Positions 1 to 6,222 are shown, counted from the stretch's first letter. The stretch: DNA of 6,222 nt from an uncultured Gloeocapsa sp. (GCA_937930495.1 CALGKL010000073.1:1-6222); one strand, 5' to 3'. A program made the numbers and translations. Notes: generated by a model not told the origin, from the letters alone.

Positions 1-617
1 CCGATCATATTGCTGAGGTAATCGAAACCACTAGTGTAGAATTTCTGGCTCAATGTCTAGAACCAGAAAGTCTCTCTTTTCCGATTATGCCAGCCTTGGG
101 CAGTTGGGTAAAATCCGCAGACGAAGAAACAGGAAACAAAATCTATGGCATAGTTTCTTATGTAACCACTAGTCCCATCGATTCAGTTCACCGCGCTAGA
201 GCTTTAGGATTATCCCTAGCCGAATTAAAAGAACAACAACCGCAAATTTTTGCTATGTTGAAAACAGAGTTTCGTGCGGTTATCGTTGGGTTTGAATCTC
301 CAACTCAGGGCAATGGGACAAGTTTAGGTCCAGTCTATCAGTATCTCCCCCCACGTCCTCCCCAAATTCACCAAGGAGTGTATCGCTGTCAAGAAGCGGA
401 AATAATCCACTTTAGCGAGAATTTGGATTTCCTGCGCATACTCCTCCAAATCACGGGAATTCCCGCAGATGCTTTGATCGCCGCTATTATCCGTGATATC
501 TATCGGTTACGTAAAGGCGATCGCCATTGGCTCGTTAAAGCAGGAAGAGCTCTCAATCATCTCCTGCAGGATGATTACGATAGCCTACAATATATTTTTA
601 AACAAATTCACCTCTAA
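1..617 (+). CDS. HAS-barrel domain protein, 5'-truncated by window edge
   Basis: The reading frame is open from base 3 to the TAA at 615-617 (204 codons seen). The ATG at 87 is internal: the 28 codons before it (DHIAEVIETTSVEFLAQCLE and onward) match the usual start region of this cyanobacterial family, so the true start lies before the window and probably fewer than about 20 residues are missing. The family is annotated as HAS-barrel (HerA/ATP-synthase barrel) protein. The barrel-like part covers roughly the first 60 visible residues, including GSWVKSADEETGNKIYGIVS, and is followed by a conserved TTSPIDSVHRARALGLSL segment and a helical C-terminal half with YQYLPPRPPQIHQGVYRC. No signal peptide or membrane segment is visible and no P-loop ATPase domain is attached, so it is probably a soluble cytoplasmic protein of unknown role. 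The stop is 10 bp before alaS, suggesting cotranscription. Family assignment is from recognition of the sequence pattern; function is not known to me. Confidence 0.85.
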   Translation, partial: DHIAEVIETTSVEFLAQCLEPESLSFPIMPALGSWVKSADEETGNKIYGIVSYVTTSPIDSVHRARALGLSLAELKEQQPQIFAMLKTEFRAVIVGFESPTQGNGTSLGPVYQYLPPRPPQIHQGVYRCQEAEIIHFSENLDFLRILLQITGIPADALIAAIIRDIYRLRKGDRHWLVKAGRALNHLLQDDYDSLQYIFKQIHL

Positions 618-627
618 ATAATAAATT

Positions 628-3264
628 ATGTCCTACGTACCTCAATTCTTGAGTGGCAACCAAATCCGTGAAAAATTTTTAAACTTTTACGCTCAACGAG
701 AACATAAAATCCTCCCTAGTGCCTCTTTAATCCCCGAAGACCCCACGGTGTTACTCACGATCGCCGGAATGTTACCCTTTAAACCCATATTCCTAGGACA
801 AAAAACCCCAGAATATCCCCGAGCGACTACTTCCCAAAAATGTATCCGTACCAATGATATCGAAAATGTAGGTAGAACCGCTCGTCACCATACCTTCTTT
901 GAAATGTTGGGTAACTTTAGCTTCGGTGACTACTTTAAAGAACAAGCCATAGCCTGGGCTTGGGAACTCTCCACAGAAGTATTCCTCTTACCACCAGAAA
1001 GACTTGTAGTAAGCGTCTTTCGTGAGGATGAGGAAGCTTTGGCAATCTGGCGGGATAAAATCGGCATTTCTCCCCGAAGATTGATAAAAATGGACGAAGC
1101 TGATAACTTCTGGCAATCAGGACCAACGGGACCCTGTGGACCCTGTTCAGAAATATACTATGATTTTAAACCGGAATTAGGGGATGAAAACATAGATTTA
1201 GAAGACGATACCAGGTTTATTGAATTTTATAATCTGGTGTTTATGGAGTACAACCGCGATGCCGAAGGAAATTTAACTCCTCTCCAAGGGAAAAACATCG
1301 ATACCGGTTTAGGATTGGAAAGAATGGCGCAAATACTGCAAAATGTGCCCAATAATTATGAAACAGACCTGATTTTTCCGATTATTAAAACCGCAGCTCA
1401 ATTGGCAAAGATAGACTATAGTCAAGCTCCAGAAACGGCTAAAGTCTCCTTAAAAGTAATTGGAGATCATGTGCGCGCGATTGTACATATGATCGCCGAT
1501 GGAATTAGTGCGGCTAATATCGGCAGAGGTTATGTATTGAGACGTCTTATACGTAGGGTAGTGCGTCATGGACGACTCTTAGGAATCGAAACAGCCTTTA
1601 TTAGTACAGTAGCGGAAACGGCGATCGCCCAAGGTCAAGAAATTTATCCCAATCTCCTCGAAAGAAAAGAAGTGATTATCGCTGAAGTAACTAGAGAAGA
1701 AGCCCGTTTCCTCGAAACCCTAGAAAGAGGAGAAAAACTCCTCGGCGAAATACTCAGCAAAGAAACTAAACAGATTAGTGGGTTAGACGCTTTTACCCTC
1801 TATGATACCTACGGTTTCCCCCTAGAATTAACCCAAGAAATAGCCGCAGAAAATAACCTTACGGTAGATGTAGAAGGATTTGAAGCAGAAATGCTCCTAC
1901 AGCGTCAACGCTCTCAATCAGCACATGAAACCATCGATTTAACTATTCAAGGTAGTTTAGACCAATTAGCCGCCCAAATCCACCCGACGGAATTTATCGG
2001 TTATCAACAACAACAAACTCAAGCAACCGTAACCGCAATCCTTGTCTCAGGAAAATCGGTAGAGATCGCAGCAGCGGGAACAGATTTACAAATAGTCCTC
2101 AATCAAACCCCCTTTTACGCCGAATCAGGAGGACAAATAGGCGATCGCGGTTACCTCAGTGGTAATAATCTTCTGATTGGGATCAACGATGTGCAAAAAG
2201 AATCGGGAATGTTTATTCACTTTGGACGCATCGAACGAGGCGTTATCCGAGTAGGTGATACCATTATCGCTAACGTTGACCGCTCTTGTCGTCGTCGCGC
2301 CCAAGCTAATCATACAGCAACTCACCTACTACAAGCAGCACTGAAAAAAATAGTCTCCGATTCCATCTCCCAAGCAGGATCTTTAGTAGCCTTCGATCGC
2401 CTTCGTTTTGACTTTAACTGTCCCCGGGCCTTAACTACAGAAGAAATACAACAGATAGAAGAGCAGATCAACACCTGGATAGCCGAAGCACACCCAACAG
2501 AAATAGCCACTATGTCTCTTACCGAAGCAAAAGCTAAAGGAGCGATCGCTATGTTTGGCGAAAAATACGGTAGCGAAGTAAGGGTAGTGGATGTACCAGG
2601 AGTATCCATGGAATTGTGCGGAGGTACTCACGTCCACAATACCGCCGAAATAGGAGTATTTAAAATAGTATCTGAAACAGGGATAGCTTCGGGAATAAGA
2701 AGGATAGAAGCGATCGCCGGTCCGGCTGTATTAGAATATCTCAATCTCAGAGATAACATTGTCAAAGAATTAGAAGGACGTTTCAAAGTCAAACCAGAAG
2801 GGATTATCGAGAGGATTAATACCCTACAAAACGACTTAAAAACCGCCCAAAAAGAGATCGAAACCTTAGAAACAGAATTAGCACTACTCAAATCTAGTCA
2901 ACTCGAAACCCAAGTAGAAACGATTCAAGGAATCAAAGTACTCGTAGCCGAATTACCTCAAGCTAACCCCGAAGCTCTGAAAGTAGCCGCCGAAAGACTT
3001 CTCCAAAAATTAGGCGATGCAGCGATTGTCTTAGGTTCAATCCCTGAAGCCGATAAAGTTAGTCTCGTAGCCGCCTTTAGCCCCAAAGTTTACCAAGAAA
3101 AACAACTCAACGCCGGTAAATTTATCGGAGCGATCGCTTCTATCTGTGGGGGAGGAGGAGGAGGTCGCCCCAATCTCGCTCAAGCAGGAGGAAAAAACCC
3201 TAGTAAGCTAGGGGAAGCTCTCACCAACGCTCGCCAACAGTTAGCCAAAGCTCTCGAGATTTAG
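628..3264 (+). CDS. alaS: Alanyl-tRNA synthetase
   Basis: Cytoplasmic class II synthetase that charges tRNA-Ala with alanine and hydrolyses mischarged Ser/Gly-tRNA-Ala. At 878 residues it is full length for a bacterial AlaRS. The N-terminal aminoacylation domain (about 1-250) shows the motif 2 region (R74, then [14 protein letters not shown] at 90-103) and motif 3 GLGLER (227-232). The tRNA-recognition region follows (about 250-470, including [18 protein letters not shown]). The editing domain carries the zinc-binding set HxxxH (H562, H566) and CGGTH (C664, H668), all intact. A coiled coil (about 724-760) leads to the C-Ala/DHHA1 domain with a six-glycine run (841-846) followed by RPNLAQAGG. 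The ATG at 628 begins the conserved N-terminus; no clear Shine-Dalgarno precedes it, which is common in cyanobacteria. The 10-bp gap from the upstream HAS-barrel gene implies an operon. Five of the eight HIP1 sites lie inside it. Nothing is missing or disrupted. Confidence 0.99.
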   Translation: MSYVPQFLSGNQIREKFLNFYAQREHKILPSASLIPEDPTVLLTIAGMLPFKPIFLGQKTPEYPRATTSQKCIRTNDIENVGRTARHHTFFEMLGNFSFGDYFKEQAIAWAWELSTEVFLLPPERLVVSVFREDEEALAIWRDKIGISPRRLIKMDEADNFWQSGPTGPCGPCSEIYYDFKPELGDENIDLEDDTRFIEFYNLVFMEYNRDAEGNLTPLQGKNIDTGLGLERMAQILQNVPNNYETDLIFPIIKTAAQLAKIDYSQAPETAKVSLKVIGDHVRAIVHMIADGISAANIGRGYVLRRLIRRVVRHGRLLGIETAFISTVAETAIAQGQEIYPNLLERKEVIIAEVTREEARFLETLERGEKLLGEILSKETKQISGLDAFTLYDTYGFPLELTQEIAAENNLTVDVEGFEAEMLLQRQRSQSAHETIDLTIQGSLDQLAAQIHPTEFIGYQQQQTQATVTAILVSGKSVEIAAAGTDLQIVLNQTPFYAESGGQIGDRGYLSGNNLLIGINDVQKESGMFIHFGRIERGVIRVGDTIIANVDRSCRRRAQANHTATHLLQAALKKIVSDSISQAGSLVAFDRLRFDFNCPRALTTEEIQQIEEQINTWIAEAHPTEIATMSLTEAKAKGAIAMFGEKYGSEVRVVDVPGVSMELCGGTHVHNTAEIGVFKIVSETGIASGIRRIEAIAGPAVLEYLNLRDNIVKELEGRFKVKPEGIIERINTLQNDLKTAQKEIETLETELALLKSSQLETQVETIQGIKVLVAELPQANPEALKVAAERLLQKLGDAAIVLGSIPEADKVSLVAAFSPKVYQEKQLNAGKFIGAIASICGGGGGGRPNLAQAGGKNPSKLGEALTNARQQLAKALEI

Positions 3265-3279
3265 ATCAGGATCTAGCCA

Positions 3280-3311
3280 AGACTTCTTGTTTAAGATCGG
3301 GCAAGAAGTCT
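3280..3311. terminator. Hairpin between convergent alaS and futA
   Basis: GACTTCTTG (3281-3289) pairs perfectly with CAAGAAGTC (3302-3310). A flanking A-T pair (3280/3311) makes a 10-bp stem around a 12-nt loop. It lies in the 85-bp gap between two converging genes, 15 bp after the alaS stop and about 40 bp after the futA stop, where a shared 3'-end structure would be expected. Neither side has a T-run, so it is not a canonical intrinsic terminator. It may end transcription weakly in both directions or protect mRNA 3' ends. Confidence 0.55.
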
Positions 3312-3349
3312 AACTCTGAATCTGAGATAATATCGAATGTTGGGAATGC

Positions 3350-4402
3350 TTATTGCCAACCAGCGCGATCCATCAATAAAACCCCTCGAGGTAATAAATC
3401 GCCAAATTGTTGTAAATTGGCTAGATCGGACTTAAACTCACCAAAACCAGCGACTATTGGACTAACGGGAACTCCTTCTACCACAGGATACTCATTATTC
3501 CCCTCAGCAAAGAATTTTTGCGCCGAATCACTGGTTAAATACTCTAAAAACAGAATCGCACCTTCAGGATTAGGTGCAGTCTTAATTAACCCAGCACCAC
3601 TGACATTAACATGAGTACCGCGATCGCCCTGATTGGGAAAAAACAACCCTACCGCTTCAAAAACTTGGCGTTTAGCAGCTTCATCACTAACACCTAAATT
3701 AGCTACATAGTAATGATTAGTCATCGCTACATCAGCTATACCAGCAGCTACCGCTTCGATTTGGGCGGTATCATTGCCTTGGGGTGGACGCGCCATATTG
3801 GCTACTATACCCTTACACCATTCTAAGGTTTTCTCTTCTCCATGTACAGCGATTAAAGAAGCTACCAGAGACTGATTATAGGTATTATCAGAACTACGAA
3901 CCGCTAACCGACCTTTCCATTGGGGATTAGCTAAATCCTCATAGGTAGATAACTCATTTGGGTTAACTTTTTGTTTATTATAGACAAGTACCCTTGCTCG
4001 TTTACTCAAACCGAACCAATGTCCCTCCGAATGTCTTAAATTAGCCGGAATTCTTTCAGTTAAAATCGGCGATGATACAGGAGCAAACAGACCCTCTTGA
4101 TTCGCTCGCGACAGACGGGCTACATCAACTGTTAGTAAAATATCCGCAGGACTATTAGCACCCTCACTTTTAATTCTTTCGATCAATTCATCTCCACCTG
4201 CTTCAATCAGGTTAACTTTAATCCCTGTTTCTTGGGTAAAGTTTTGATAAAGAATATTATCAGTGTTGTAATGACGTGACGAATATAAATTGATCTCTTG
4301 AGTTTGAGCTAAAACTTTCTCTCTACGACCAAATTGACCCAAAGTTACCGCAGCCGTAGCCGCAGCTGTACCCAAAAATACACGACGTGTTATTGACTTC
4401 AT
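3350..4402 (-). CDS. futA: Fe(III) ABC transporter substrate-binding protein (FutA/IdiA type)
   Basis: Periplasmic binding protein that captures ferric iron and hands it to an inner-membrane ABC importer (FutB/FutC in Synechocystis; neither is in the window). It has 350 residues, the usual size. The N-terminus is a Tat signal: T5-R6-R7-V-F-L-G, a hydrophobic Ala-rich stretch to about residue 22, and a probable cleavage after VLA (residue 32). There is no lipobox cysteine. Candidate iron ligands are H44 and Y45 (SSRHYNTD), Y175 (SDNTYNQS) and Y231-Y232 (NHYYVANL). The spacing 130, 56 and 1 equals that of the tyrosine ligands I recall for Synechocystis FutA1 (mature Y13, Y143, Y199, Y200), and removing 32 residues puts Y45 at mature position 13. 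The chosen ATG has GAGAAG 7 nt upstream and a good promoter. It is transcribed divergently from the porin at 4621. FutA1-like and FutA2-like roles cannot be separated here, but the Tat signal fits the periplasmic type. Confidence 0.94.
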   Translation of the reverse strand: MKSITRRVFLGTAAATAAVTLGQFGRREKVLAQTQEINLYSSRHYNTDNILYQNFTQETGIKVNLIEAGGDELIERIKSEGANSPADILLTVDVARLSRANQEGLFAPVSSPILTERIPANLRHSEGHWFGLSKRARVLVYNKQKVNPNELSTYEDLANPQWKGRLAVRSSDNTYNQSLVASLIAVHGEEKTLEWCKGIVANMARPPQGNDTAQIEAVAAGIADVAMTNHYYVANLGVSDEAAKRQVFEAVGLFFPNQGDRGTHVNVSGAGLIKTAPNPEGAILFLEYLTSDSAQKFFAEGNNEYPVVEGVPVSPIVAGFGEFKSDLANLQQFGDLLPRGVLLMDRAGWQ

Positions 4403-4409
4403 GCTTTAT

Positions 4410-4415
4410 CTTCTC
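4410..4415 (-). promoter_or_regulatory. Ribosome binding site of futA
   Basis: Read on the minus strand, GAGAAG lies 7 nt before the ATG whose first base is 4402. It is a partial Shine-Dalgarno at normal spacing and supports this start, which also places the twin-arginine motif at the expected distance from the N-terminus. Confidence 0.6.
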
Positions 4416-4431
4416 AATAAGTTCAGACTTT

Positions 4432-4460
4432 ATCATACTTTTATCGCTAATTTATGTCAA
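4432..4460 (-). promoter_or_regulatory. Sigma-70-type promoter of futA
   Basis: On the minus strand a perfect -35 TTGACA (plus-strand 4455-4460) is followed after exactly 17 bp by the -10 TATGAT (4432-4437), five of six matching TATAAT. Transcription should start near 4425, giving a leader of about 20-25 nt that contains the GAGAAG ribosome site. GATAAA occurs three times around it (minus strand; plus-strand 4440-4445 in the spacer, 4429-4434 overlapping the -10, and 4405-4410 in the leader). A promoter this close to consensus probably needs a repressor to be controlled. An iron-responsive Fur-type repressor is a reasonable inference, but no clean Fur palindrome is visible. Confidence 0.75.
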
Positions 4461-4594
4461 TAAATCCCAAGATTGCTATCAATCCCCAAAAAAGTATTGA
4501 TTTTAACAGAATTTTCTCAATTCCTAGTCCTAGTATTCTAGGTGAAGAAATATTAAAAATCTTAGATGAACAGATATTTCTGATTTGTTTCTGA
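4454..4594 (+). CDS. Possible 46-residue small protein or leader ORF
   Basis: An ATG at 4454 opens a frame of 46 codons ending at TGA 4592-4594, 26 bp before the porin ATG and on the same strand. The product begins MSINPKIAINPQ, has a Pro/Ser-rich middle (SIPSPSILG), a short charged helix-like part (EEILKILDEQ) and a hydrophobic end (IFLICF). I do not recognise it. In its favour, it stays open through a very AT-rich stretch where stops are frequent. Against it, there is no Shine-Dalgarno, the ATG sits on the -35 box of the opposite futA promoter, and the end of the frame is made of an 11-bp-spaced DNA repeat that is out of frame with coding. It could be a porin leader peptide, a gene remnant or chance. 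Confidence 0.2.
   Translation: MSINPKIAINPQKSIDFNRIFSIPSPSILGEEILKILDEQIFLICF
4522..4542. repeat. Tandem TCCTAG plus CCTAG/CTAGG palindrome
   Basis: TCCTAG occurs twice head to tail (4522-4527, 4528-4533). The second copy forms a perfect 5-bp inverted repeat, CCTAG-TATT-CTAGG (4529-4542). The arrangement resembles a small protein-binding site in the porin upstream region. The repeats are short, so chance remains possible. Confidence 0.4.
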
Positions 4595-4596
4595 TT
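4577..4596. repeat. 9-bp direct repeat one helical turn apart
   Basis: TTTCTGATT is present at 4577-4585 and again at 4588-4596, with start positions 11 bp apart and a 2-bp spacer. The second copy ends 7 bp before the porin Shine-Dalgarno. Spacing of about one DNA turn suits a tandem regulator-binding site; if transcribed, it would lie in the porin 5' leader and could act at RNA level. Confidence 0.5.
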
Positions 4597-4603
4597 GGTG
4601 TGT

Positions 4604-4609
4604 GAGGAG
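4604..4609 (+). promoter_or_regulatory. Ribosome binding site of the porin
   Basis: GAGGAG is a strong Shine-Dalgarno, but it lies 11 nt before the ATG at 4621, longer than usual. No ATG, GTG or TTG in frame lies closer, and the ATG at 4621 gives a complete signal peptide, so the start stands. Confidence 0.75.
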
Positions 4610-4620
4610 TAAAATAAATA

Positions 4621-6159
4621 ATGTCTAAGGAATTTCTTAGATTCGTCAGGGGGTTATTACTCGCTGTTAGCTCTGTTGGTTTAATATCTACAAATGTTCT
4701 AGCCCAATCTGTAGAGGTTAACGAAATTGAGCAAAGTATGATCAATGTCTCTGATTTACGAGACGTATCACCGGGAGATTGGGCTTACGAAGCTTTAGCT
4801 AATTTAGTCGAAAGATATGGCTGTATAGTAGGTTATCCCGACCAAACTTTTCGAGGAAATCAAGCACTTAGTCGTTATGAATTTGCCGCGGGATTAAATG
4901 CTTGTTTACAACAGCTAGAGAGATTAATCGCCGCTAGTGGAGCCATTCTTCAAGAAGATTTAACAGTCATCGAAAGGTTAACTACTGAATTTGAGGCAGA
5001 ATTGGCGACAATTGGCTCTCGCGTCGATAATTTAGAAGGGAGAGTAGCTTTTCTCGAAGATCATCAATTTTCCACCACAACACAGTTAAGAGGAGAATTG
5101 ATTACGGTTATTTCTCAAGTTTTTGGCAAAGAAAACGCAGCCACGGGAGATGATTTAGACGTACAAGCAGTAATAGAGTATCGATCTAGATTGAACTTTT
5201 TCACCAGTTTTACTGGTGAAGACAGATTAAGACTACGTCTAGAATCATCTAACTTTAGCTTCGGTCGAGGGGGTAGTAACTTTACCGATTTTAACTTCAG
5301 TGGTAATACTGATGGCTCTGTACGTATTAAAAAAGCTGAATATAGGTTTCCCGTTGGAGATAAGGCTTTAGTCTGGATCAATGCGGTTAATATGGCTTTT
5401 GATGATGTCGCTGATCCCATCGCTCCTTTTGCCGGTCCTACCCTGGATGGAGCAATTTCTTATTTTGGCGCGGTCGCTCCTATATATCTCAATAGTACAG
5501 GTGCAGGACTGGGGTTTTCCTATAACTTTACCGATGCAATTAGTTTAGTTGGTTATTATTCAGCAGGTAACGCCGATGATCCCAGTGATGGCAATGGGAT
5601 CTTTGGGGGTCAATACATAGCCGGAACCCAATTATCCTATATGCCTAGTGCTAATACAGGAGTTGGTTTAGCCTATACTCACGGTTATTTTCCCGGTTCA
5701 CCCGGTATGAGTATTCTCGGATATAGTGGTAGTGCTTTATCGGACAATCCCTTTGATGGTAGTGCGACTAGTTCCCATAACGTAGCTATTGTGGGGAGTT
5801 GGTTGGTTAATAATTCTTTTGGGATTGAAGGTTGGGGGATGTACAGTAAAGCCAAAGCCCAAAATGGCGATCGCCGCGGGGATACAGCGGATATCTGGAA
5901 CTGGAAAATTAGTTTTGCTTTTCCCGACTTATTTTGCGAGGGGAATTTAGGGTTACTATCTGTGGGTAATCCTCCTAAAGCCTATTCTGTGGAAGGTGGA
6001 CCAGATGATGATGATGTCCCCTGGTTTGTCGAGTTGCTTTACGTGTTTAGAATCAACGATAATATCTCCGTTTCTCCTGGCTTTTGGGTAGTTACTAGTC
6101 CTGAAGATGGACGAGATCCTCTCTGGATCGGCACAATTAGAACTAGCTTTAGTTTCTAA
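4621..6159 (+). CDS. SLH-domain outer-membrane porin (OprB-type, iron uptake porin class)
   Basis: Outer-membrane beta-barrel of the large cyanobacterial SLH/OprB porin family, which lets small solutes and inorganic ions into the periplasm. The 512-residue length is normal. A Sec signal peptide spans 1-28 (hydrophobic 11-22, cleavage after VLA). An SLH domain follows at about 43-98, with VSDLRDVSPGDWAYEAL, GYPDQTFRGN and LSRYEFAAGLNACL; in this family it binds the peptidoglycan-linked polymer. Residues about 97-147 form a coiled-coil linker (RVDNLEGRVAFLEDH). The barrel runs from about 152 to the terminal SFSF, ending in Phe as outer-membrane proteins recognised by BamA do. Two cysteines in the SLH region (C68, C95) and one in the barrel (C439) are present. 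Some family members in Synechocystis have been linked to iron uptake, and current pipelines often call the family iron uptake porin. The divergent futA neighbour supports that role here, though substrate cannot be read from sequence. A perfect hairpin lies within the coding region at 5200-5220. Confidence 0.93.
   Translation: MSKEFLRFVRGLLLAVSSVGLISTNVLAQSVEVNEIEQSMINVSDLRDVSPGDWAYEALANLVERYGCIVGYPDQTFRGNQALSRYEFAAGLNACLQQLERLIAASGAILQEDLTVIERLTTEFEAELATIGSRVDNLEGRVAFLEDHQFSTTTQLRGELITVISQVFGKENAATGDDLDVQAVIEYRSRLNFFTSFTGEDRLRLRLESSNFSFGRGGSNFTDFNFSGNTDGSVRIKKAEYRFPVGDKALVWINAVNMAFDDVADPIAPFAGPTLDGAISYFGAVAPIYLNSTGAGLGFSYNFTDAISLVGYYSAGNADDPSDGNGIFGGQYIAGTQLSYMPSANTGVGLAYTHGYFPGSPGMSILGYSGSALSDNPFDGSATSSHNVAIVGSWLVNNSFGIEGWGMYSKAKAQNGDRRGDTADIWNWKISFAFPDLFCEGNLGLLSVGNPPKAYSVEGGPDDDDVPWFVELLYVFRINDNISVSPGFWVVTSPEDGRDPLWIGTIRTSFSF
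5200..5220. repeat. Perfect 9-bp inverted repeat inside the porin gene
   Basis: TTCACCAGT (5200-5208), loop TTT, ACTGGTGAA (5212-5220). The stem can extend by a G-U and an A-U pair (5199/5221, 5198/5222). It encodes porin residues 194-200 (FTSFTGE) near the start of the barrel. With a 3-nt loop and about half G-C pairs it should fold stably in the mRNA. No T-run follows, so a terminator is unlikely. Confidence 0.6.
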
Positions 6160-6170
6160 ATAGACAAAAA

Positions 6171-6195
6171 GGGTGCGTTAATTCTTAACGCACTT
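6171..6195. terminator. Hairpin terminator after the porin, T-tract on the minus strand
   Basis: GTGCGTTAA (6173-6181) and TTAACGCAC (6185-6193) form a perfect 9-bp stem with a 3-nt TTC loop, extendable by two G-U pairs (6171-6172 with 6194-6195). It begins 11 bp after the porin stop. On the plus strand only a weak TT follows. On the minus strand the hairpin is followed by CCC and then TTTTT (complement of 6166-6170), a better intrinsic terminator for a gene entering from the right. It is probably bidirectional. Confidence 0.75.
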
Positions 6196-6222
6196 ACCAA
6201 GCATGATCACTTGAAGTTTTTA

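Larger units (their letters stand above)
4403..4620. other. Divergent intergenic control region between futA and porin
   Basis: This is a 218-bp AT-rich region between two divergent genes with no HIP1 site. From left to right it contains the futA leader and promoter (4403-4460), a 46-codon ORF (4454-4594), the tandem TCCTAG / CCTAG-TATT-CTAGG structure (4522-4542), a 9-bp direct repeat (4577-4585 and 4588-4596), and the porin Shine-Dalgarno (4604-4609). I found no convincing -35/-10 pair for the porin: TATTCT (4534-4539) and TATTAA (4551-4556) are weak -10 candidates without a matching -35. The porin may therefore depend on an activator. Confidence 0.7.

Noticed and set aside
87..89. ATG at 87 as the start of the first gene
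   Set aside because: The frame is open upstream to the window edge and those codons encode conserved family sequence, so this Met is internal.
2125..2891. Four minus-strand ORFs of 66-95 residues opposite the alaS editing and C-terminal regions
   Set aside because: All lie inside the intact alaS and read as complement frames with no domain or start context.
3142..3165. Run of glycine codons near the alaS 3' end as a repeat expansion
   Set aside because: The six-glycine stretch followed by RPNLAQAGG is a conserved feature of the AlaRS C-terminal domain.
3262..3275. Palindrome TAGATCAGGATCTA overlapping the alaS stop codon
   Set aside because: Six-bp arms with a 2-nt spacer cannot form a good RNA hairpin and AT-rich 6-bp arms arise easily by chance; the adjacent 3280-3311 stem is the better 3'-end structure.
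3417..3614. 65-residue plus-strand ORF opposite futA
   Set aside because: It lies wholly antisense within the confidently assigned futA, has no ribosome site and resembles no family; a shadow frame.
4530..4745. 71-residue minus-strand ORF crossing the porin start
   Set aside because: It overlaps the porin signal peptide and Shine-Dalgarno in antisense, with no promoter or ribosome site; shadow of the porin frame.
5115..5420. 101-residue minus-strand ORF within the porin
   Set aside because: It is antisense to the porin barrel region with a composition typical of a complement frame; no start signal or recognisable domain.

Overview
The window comes from a cyanobacterium. The HIP1 octamer GCGATCGC, a cyanobacterial hallmark, occurs eight times in 6.2 kb (starts 517, 1621, 2141, 2542, 2710, 3130, 3620, 5867). 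The proteins are typical of the phylum: a HAS-barrel protein upstream of alaS, a FutA-type ferric-iron binding protein, and an outer-membrane porin with an N-terminal SLH domain. Base composition is moderately AT-rich. The species cannot be named from this alone; a unicellular or colonial chroococcalean/pleurocapsalean type is a guess.

Layout: (1) 1-617, plus strand, is the 3' part of a HAS-barrel gene whose start lies before the window. (2) 628-3264, plus, is a complete alaS only 10 bp downstream, probably on the same transcript. (3) 3265-3349 is a short convergent intergenic region with a 9-10 bp stem hairpin. (4) 3350-4402, minus, is a complete futA-like gene with a Tat signal and all expected iron ligands. 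(5) 4403-4620 is a 218-bp divergent intergenic region. It holds a near-consensus sigma-70-type promoter for futA, repeated GATAAA elements, two small direct-repeat/palindrome structures, an unannotated 46-codon ORF, and the porin Shine-Dalgarno. (6) 4621-6159, plus, is a complete SLH/OprB-type porin of the class often annotated as iron uptake porin. (7) 6160-6222 contains a strong hairpin whose T-tract faces the minus strand, suggesting a convergent gene beyond the window.

The left half is housekeeping (translation). The right half reads as a two-gene iron-acquisition unit: an outer-membrane channel and a periplasmic Fe(III)-binding protein transcribed divergently from one control region. The ABC permease and ATPase (FutB, FutC) are not in the window. 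No CRISPR array, tRNA, rRNA, transposase or defence system is visible, and I see no convincing undescribed system. The most worthwhile leads are the divergent iron-uptake pair and the contents of its shared intergenic region.
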